The notes beneath the pieces were generated by a model that was not told where the DNA came from, ran no database searches, and saw nothing but the letters and a program-made list of their open reading frames with translations. The translations under genes and the position numbers were made by a program. A stretch of DNA of 64,000 nucleotides, from NCBI RefSeq assembly GCF_000421605.1, contig NZ_ATXI01000003.1, positions 1-64,000 on the forward strand. The letters are read 5' to 3'. Positions 60,506-64,000 of this stretch are shown in pieces. Each line of letters begins with the position of its first letter. The first letter of the stretch is position 1. This DNA comes from Thermodesulfobacterium thermophilum DSM 1276. Lineage in GTDB: Bacteria > Desulfobacterota > Thermodesulfobacteria > Thermodesulfobacteriales > Thermodesulfobacteriaceae.

Positions 60506-61975
60506 ATGAAAAGCACAACCCTAACAGAGTTTACCATAAAAAATGCTTTGGAGATGCTTGAAAAAGGAGAAATAAGCTCTGTTGAGCTTGTCGAAGAAAC
60601 GTTTAACCAAATTAAAAGGTTTGATCCTGAGGTCAAAGCCTTTTTGCATCTGTTTGAAGAAGAAGCTCTTTCAAAAGCCAAAGAAGCTGATGAAAAAAGA
60701 AAAAAAGGCGAAAAAGGAAGCCTTTTAGGAATACCTCTTTCTATTAAAGACAACATTTGTATCAAGGGCTATCCTACGACCTGTGCTTCCAAAATTTTAG
60801 AAAACTTTATTGCCCCTTATGAAGCTACGGTGGTTGAAAAACTAAAGGTTGAAGGGGCTGTGTTGATAGGAAAGACAAACTTGGATGAGTTTGCCATGGG
60901 ATCTTCTACAGAAAATTCTGCCTTTTTTACCACCAAAAATCCCTGGGATTTAGAGAGGGTGCCTGGAGGATCATCTGGTGGTTCTGCTGCAGCTGTAGCT
61001 GTAAGGATGGGGCTTGGGTCTTTGGGTTCTGATACAGGAGGGTCTATCAGACAACCTGCCGCTTTTTGTGGGGTGGTAGGATTAAAGCCTACCTATGGCC
61101 TGGTCTCCCGTTATGGTTTAGTAGCCTTTGCCTCTTCTTTAGATCAGATCGGACCTTTCGGATTAACCGTAGAAGATACTGCTATACTCTTAAAAGCCAT
61201 CGCAGGAAAGGATGAAAAAGACTCTACCTCTGCCGCGGTTAGCATACCAGACTACCTACAAGTAATACATCAAAACGAAAAAACTAAATTTACCATAGGC
61301 CTTCCTAAGGAATATCTCCAAACAGAAATGGACCCAGAAATAAAACAAAAGATCGAAGAGGTGGTAAACCTGCTCAGGAAAACCCATGAAATTAAAGAAG
61401 TGTCTTTACCTCACACACCCTATGCAGTAGCTACTTATTACATTATCGCTCCTGCTGAAGCTTCATCAAACCTGGCACGTTACGACGGTGTTAAATATGG
61501 ATTAAGAGTGGAAAGCACTAACTTGATTGACATGTATAAAAAAACCAGAGCCAAAGGGTTTGGAAAAGAGGTAAAAAGAAGGATCATGATAGGGACATAC
61601 GCCCTTTCTGCCGGATACTATGATGCCTTTTATCTCAAAGCCTCTAAGGTGAGAACCCTGATTTTAAGGGACTTTTTAGAGGCTTTTAAACAGGTTGACC
61701 TTTTAATCACCCCTGTAACCCCTACTCCACCTTTTAGAATAGGAGAAAAGATTACCGACCCCTTGCAGATGTATCTTTCTGACATCTTCACCATCCCGGT
61801 TAATCTGGCAGGGCTTCCTGGGATTAGTATACCAATAGGCCTTAACTCAGAAGGCCTACCTATAGGACTGCAAATAATAGGACCTCATTTCAGAGAAGAT
61901 TTACTCCTTAGCTTGGCCTATCAAATAGAAAAAATGATAGACCAAAGGTTTATACCTCCTCTGTTAAAAAGTTGA
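60506..61975 (+). CDS. gatA: Asp/Glu-tRNA amidotransferase subunit A
   Basis: 489 residues, amidase signature family. The Ser-cisSer-Lys triad is seen in [13 protein letters not shown] (Lys near 77) and [11 protein letters not shown] near 151 with [12 protein letters not shown] (nucleophile Ser near 176). It frees ammonia from glutamine for transfer to tRNA-bound glutamate or aspartate. AGAGGTGAG precedes the ATG. Confidence 0.97.
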   Translation: MKSTTLTEFTIKNALEMLEKGEISSVELVEETFNQIKRFDPEVKAFLHLFEEEALSKAKEADEKRKKGEKGSLLGIPLSIKDNICIKGYPTTCASKILENFIAPYEATVVEKLKVEGAVLIGKTNLDEFAMGSSTENSAFFTTKNPWDLERVPGGSSGGSAAAVAVRMGLGSLGSDTGGSIRQPAAFCGVVGLKPTYGLVSRYGLVAFASSLDQIGPFGLTVEDTAILLKAIAGKDEKDSTSAAVSIPDYLQVIHQNEKTKFTIGLPKEYLQTEMDPEIKQKIEEVVNLLRKTHEIKEVSLPHTPYAVATYYIIAPAEASSNLARYDGVKYGLRVESTNLIDMYKKTRAKGFGKEVKRRIMIGTYALSAGYYDAFYLKASKVRTLILRDFLEAFKQVDLLITPVTPTPPFRIGEKITDPLQMYLSDIFTIPVNLAGLPGISIPIGLNSEGLPIGLQIIGPHFREDLLLSLAYQIEKMIDQRFIPPLLKS

Positions 61976-61993
61976 GCTTCAAGGATAAGAAAC

Positions 61994-62869
61994 ATGAAAA
62001 AAAAGGCACTTGGCAAAGGGCTTTCTGAACTAATACCTGACATAGACCAGGGGATCTCTTTACAAGAAAAAACTGACCATAAAGGTATAAGGTTTATTCC
62101 TGTAGATCACATACTTTTTTCTCCACTACAACCCAGATTGGTGTATAAAGAAGATGAAGAGTTTGAAGAGCTGGTTAAGTCCATAAAAGAGACAGGGGTT
62201 TTGCAACCTATTTTAGTACGAGAAAAAGGAGAAGGGTTGTTTGAGTGTATTGCAGGAGAACGCAGACTTAGAGCTTGTAAAAAAGCTGGACTCTCTGAAG
62301 TCCCTGCCATCATCAAAAATCTTTCTGATGAAGAGGTCTTAATAGTTGCGCTGATAGAAAACCTGCAAAGGAAAAATCTCAATCCCTTAGAAGAGGCGAT
62401 AGCTTATAAAAACCTTGCAGAAAAGTTCGGTTATACCCAAGAAGAGATTGCAGCCAAAGTAGGTAAAGACCGTGCCACTGTAGCTAATCTGCTCAGGCTT
62501 TTAAACCTTCCTCAAGAAATCCAGCAAGACCTTATGGAGGGAAAGCTTACGGTAGGGCACGCTAAGGCCCTTCTATCTCTAAGTTCTAAAGAACAACAAT
62601 TAGAGGTAAGAAACCTTATCCTACAAAAAGGTCTTTCAGTAAGAGAAACTGAAAGGCTGGTTAACAAGCTTTTAGCAGGAGAAAAAACCAAAAAACTAAA
62701 ACAACCTGACCCTAATCTTCTATATCTATCTGAAGAAATAAGTAAGCTTGTTGGCACAAAGGTTAACGTAAAAGTACAAAACAAAAAAACCTATTTTATC
62801 TTCGAATTTGAAGAAACAGAGAGGGTAGAAGATTTTTTGGAAGGTCTTAAAAAAGCCTTTGGTATTTAG
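61994..62869 (+). CDS. parB: Chromosome partitioning protein ParB
   Basis: 291 residues. ALGKGLSELIP is a typical ParB start; the ParB/Srx CTP-binding region includes LQPRLVYKEDEEFEELVKSIKETGVLQPILVR and CIAGERRLRACKKAGL near 80-100. A helix-turn-helix follows (GYTQEEIAAKVGKDRATVANLLRLL). parA is not in the window, and no parS palindrome was spotted. Together with rpmH-mnmE it suggests origin proximity. Confidence 0.95.
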   Translation: MKKKALGKGLSELIPDIDQGISLQEKTDHKGIRFIPVDHILFSPLQPRLVYKEDEEFEELVKSIKETGVLQPILVREKGEGLFECIAGERRLRACKKAGLSEVPAIIKNLSDEEVLIVALIENLQRKNLNPLEEAIAYKNLAEKFGYTQEEIAAKVGKDRATVANLLRLLNLPQEIQQDLMEGKLTVGHAKALLSLSSKEQQLEVRNLILQKGLSVRETERLVNKLLAGEKTKKLKQPDPNLLYLSEEISKLVGTKVNVKVQNKKTYFIFEFEETERVEDFLEGLKKAFGI

Positions 62870-62885
62870 ATCTTTTTTCTAACAT

Positions 62886-63227
62886 TTAAGCCCTTACATA
62901 GGCATATCCTTCTTGTTGCAGCTCGACTAAAGCTTTAATACCTGCTGGGACAGTTTTACCTCCTTTAGGCACTGCCTCAAAAGGTATGTTAAATCCTTTT
63001 AAAGCGTTTTCACAAAAATAAACCTCTCCTCCTAAAGCAAGTAGCTCGTTAAAAAGGTCTGTATAAGGGGTAAAATCTTTTAAAACGGTTATTCCTTCAA
63101 AGTTCACGATTATTTTAACCAAAGGTTGTTCTTCAGAACTACAGGCATTAAGGAAATTTTTAGCCATCTTCAGGGCTGGTAAAAATCTTTCAGATTGAGG
63201 TACATGTAATAAAAGCTTTAACCCCAT
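62886..63227 (-). CDS. DsrE-family protein
   Basis: 113 residues resembling DsrE/YchN folds: LLLHVPQSERFLPALKMAKNFLNA and VKIIVNFEGITVLKD, with a cysteine near 75 (VYFCENALKGFNI) at the place where family members bind sulfur. A sulfur-relay or oligomeric accessory protein. It shares the minus strand with gpsA and starts 17 bases after its stop. Confidence 0.75.
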   Translation of the reverse strand: MGLKLLLHVPQSERFLPALKMAKNFLNACSSEEQPLVKIIVNFEGITVLKDFTPYTDLFNELLALGGEVYFCENALKGFNIPFEAVPKGGKTVPAGIKALVELQQEGYAYVRA

Positions 63228-63243
63228 AATTACCCCTCCTCAT

Positions 63244-64000
63244 CTATGATAATATATTCAAGTTCTCAAACTCTTTTTTAAGACTCCTTGAAAGGAGCCT
63301 TTTTAAACATTTTTGAGGTTTTTCCTTTCCAAAAAGGACATGGTAAACCTCTTCACAGATAGGCATCTCTATCTTAAAATGACGGGCTAAACTTCTTACT
63401 ACCTTAGCAGTTTTAACTCCTTCAGCTACCTCTCTCAAGTTTTGCAGAATATCTTCTAATTTTTCTCCCTTCCCTATTCGGTATCCTACTTGATAATTCC
63501 GAGAAAGGGCACCTGTACAGGTTAAAACAAGGTCTCCAAGACCTGCTAGCCCATAAAAAGTAGAAGGCTGTCCCCCCATCTTGATACCTAAACGTATCAT
63601 CTCTATAAGACCACGGGTTATCAAAGAAGCCCTGGCATTAAGTCCTAATTGAAGTCCGTCGCAAATCCCAGAAGCTATGGCTATCACGTTTTTTATAGCT
63701 CCAGCGATCTCAACCCCAAGAGGGTCATCGCTTCTGTAAACCCTAAAATAAGGCTGGGCAATTAGTTCTTGGATCTTTTTGGTTTCTTCTTCTTTTTTCC
63801 CAGCCAAAACCACCGCTGTAGGAAGCTCCTTAGCCACCTCTTTAGCAAAAGAAGGTCCCCCCAATACCATCACTTCACAACTTTCAGGCAACAATTCCGT
63901 TAATATATTATAAGGAGTCTTTCCTGTTTCCAAATCTATCCCCTTGATAGCGGAAACATGATATTTTATCCGTTCAGCCAAAGATTTTAACCCTTCTAAC
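63244..64000 (-). CDS. gpsA: Glycerol-3-phosphate dehydrogenase, C-terminal part (runs off the right edge)
   Basis: The frame is open to the right edge (LEGLKSLAERI...), so the N-terminal NAD-binding segment lies outside. VLGGPSFAKEVA near the start of the visible part, GAIKNVIAIASGICDGLQLG, and GLAGLGDLVLTCTGALSRNYQVG are GpsA-specific. It makes sn-glycerol 3-phosphate for phospholipids. Confidence 0.95.
   Translation of the reverse strand, partial: LEGLKSLAERIKYHVSAIKGIDLETGKTPYNILTELLPESCEVMVLGGPSFAKEVAKELPTAVVLAGKKEEETKKIQELIAQPYFRVYRSDDPLGVEIAGAIKNVIAIASGICDGLQLGLNARASLITRGLIEMIRLGIKMGGQPSTFYGLAGLGDLVLTCTGALSRNYQVGYRIGKGEKLEDILQNLREVAEGVKTAKVVRSLARHFKIEMPICEEVYHVLFGKEKPQKCLKRLLSRSLKKEFENLNILS

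Noticed and set aside
1-64000. CRISPR arrays
   Set aside because: No regularly spaced direct repeats with unique spacers were seen; the only repeats are the two long copies, one decayed copy and a two-unit tandem.

Overview
The window looks like a chromosomal segment of an AT-rich, thermophilic, flagellated Gram-negative anaerobe, most likely of the Thermodesulfobacteria or a nearby sulfur-metabolising lineage. The grounds are gene content: a CxxCH cytochrome, futalosine-pathway menaquinone synthesis (MqnE), a selenocysteine-containing SelD, an outer-membrane FadL-type porin, a long-form YidC, a TM1367-type cyclophilin-like protein, an archaeal-type glutamate synthase subunit and very low GC. 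The genus assignment is inference; no database search was possible.

Layout. 1-3438 (mostly minus strand): the start of a cytochrome c gene, phenylacetate-CoA ligase, an archaemetzincin-like protease and a DEAD-box helicase. 3713-13605: a selenium/sulfur and molybdenum-cofactor region. It holds a degenerate EF-G paralogue, a MogA/MoaB protein, a SelD whose UGA codon and SECIS hairpin are readable (its true start lies upstream of the UGA), a double-cubane-type dehydratase with its activase, a LysR regulator, and a YedE - TusA - DUF3343 - sugar-kinase-like operon. 13862-15417: a two-gene UxaA/sulfolactate-lyase-like enzyme. 15581-22113: menaquinone synthesis, an AddB-like nuclease with a separate RecB-type nuclease domain, IlvE and a TPR protein.

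22235-29022 is an accessory defence-like operon: a PLD-SNF2 helicase, a 40-residue nucleotidyltransferase remnant and a large Eco57I-type DNA methylase. It is followed by a structured repeat (29151-29446). A second copy lies in inverse orientation at 36919-37236 behind the tmRNA gene, and a decayed third copy precedes tmRNA. Between these copies are FadL, an acyl-CoA ligase, a CDF transporter, ComB, a CBS protein and two adjacent broken lipoprotein genes (one with an in-frame TGA, one traT split by a frameshift).

37295-45362 is a nitrogen block: NAD synthetase, glutamine synthetase, archaeal-type GltB and a sigma-54 activator. A consensus sigma-54 promoter and an upstream palindrome lie between activator and gltB, so the activator probably drives gltB. 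Flavodoxin-like and Mrp genes follow. 45547-50577: tRNA-Arg(CCU), a flaG-fliD-fliS-fliT operon behind a sigma-28 promoter, then signalling genes (GGDEF, HDOD). 50608-54816: hisG, hisI and trpC, interrupted by an IS607-family element whose tnpB 3' end looks like an overlapping guide RNA (omega RNA) and whose tnpA is broken. 54913-64000: the origin-type cluster rpmH-rnpA-yidD-yidC-jag-mnmE, then a ThiD-like kinase, gatCA, parB, a DsrE-like protein and gpsA. That gene order suggests the replication origin is near.

The items I would look at first are the helicase/methylase operon with its repeat-derived upstream region, the repeat family itself (one stem shows a compensatory change), the IS607 guide-RNA region beside hisI, and the selenium cluster.
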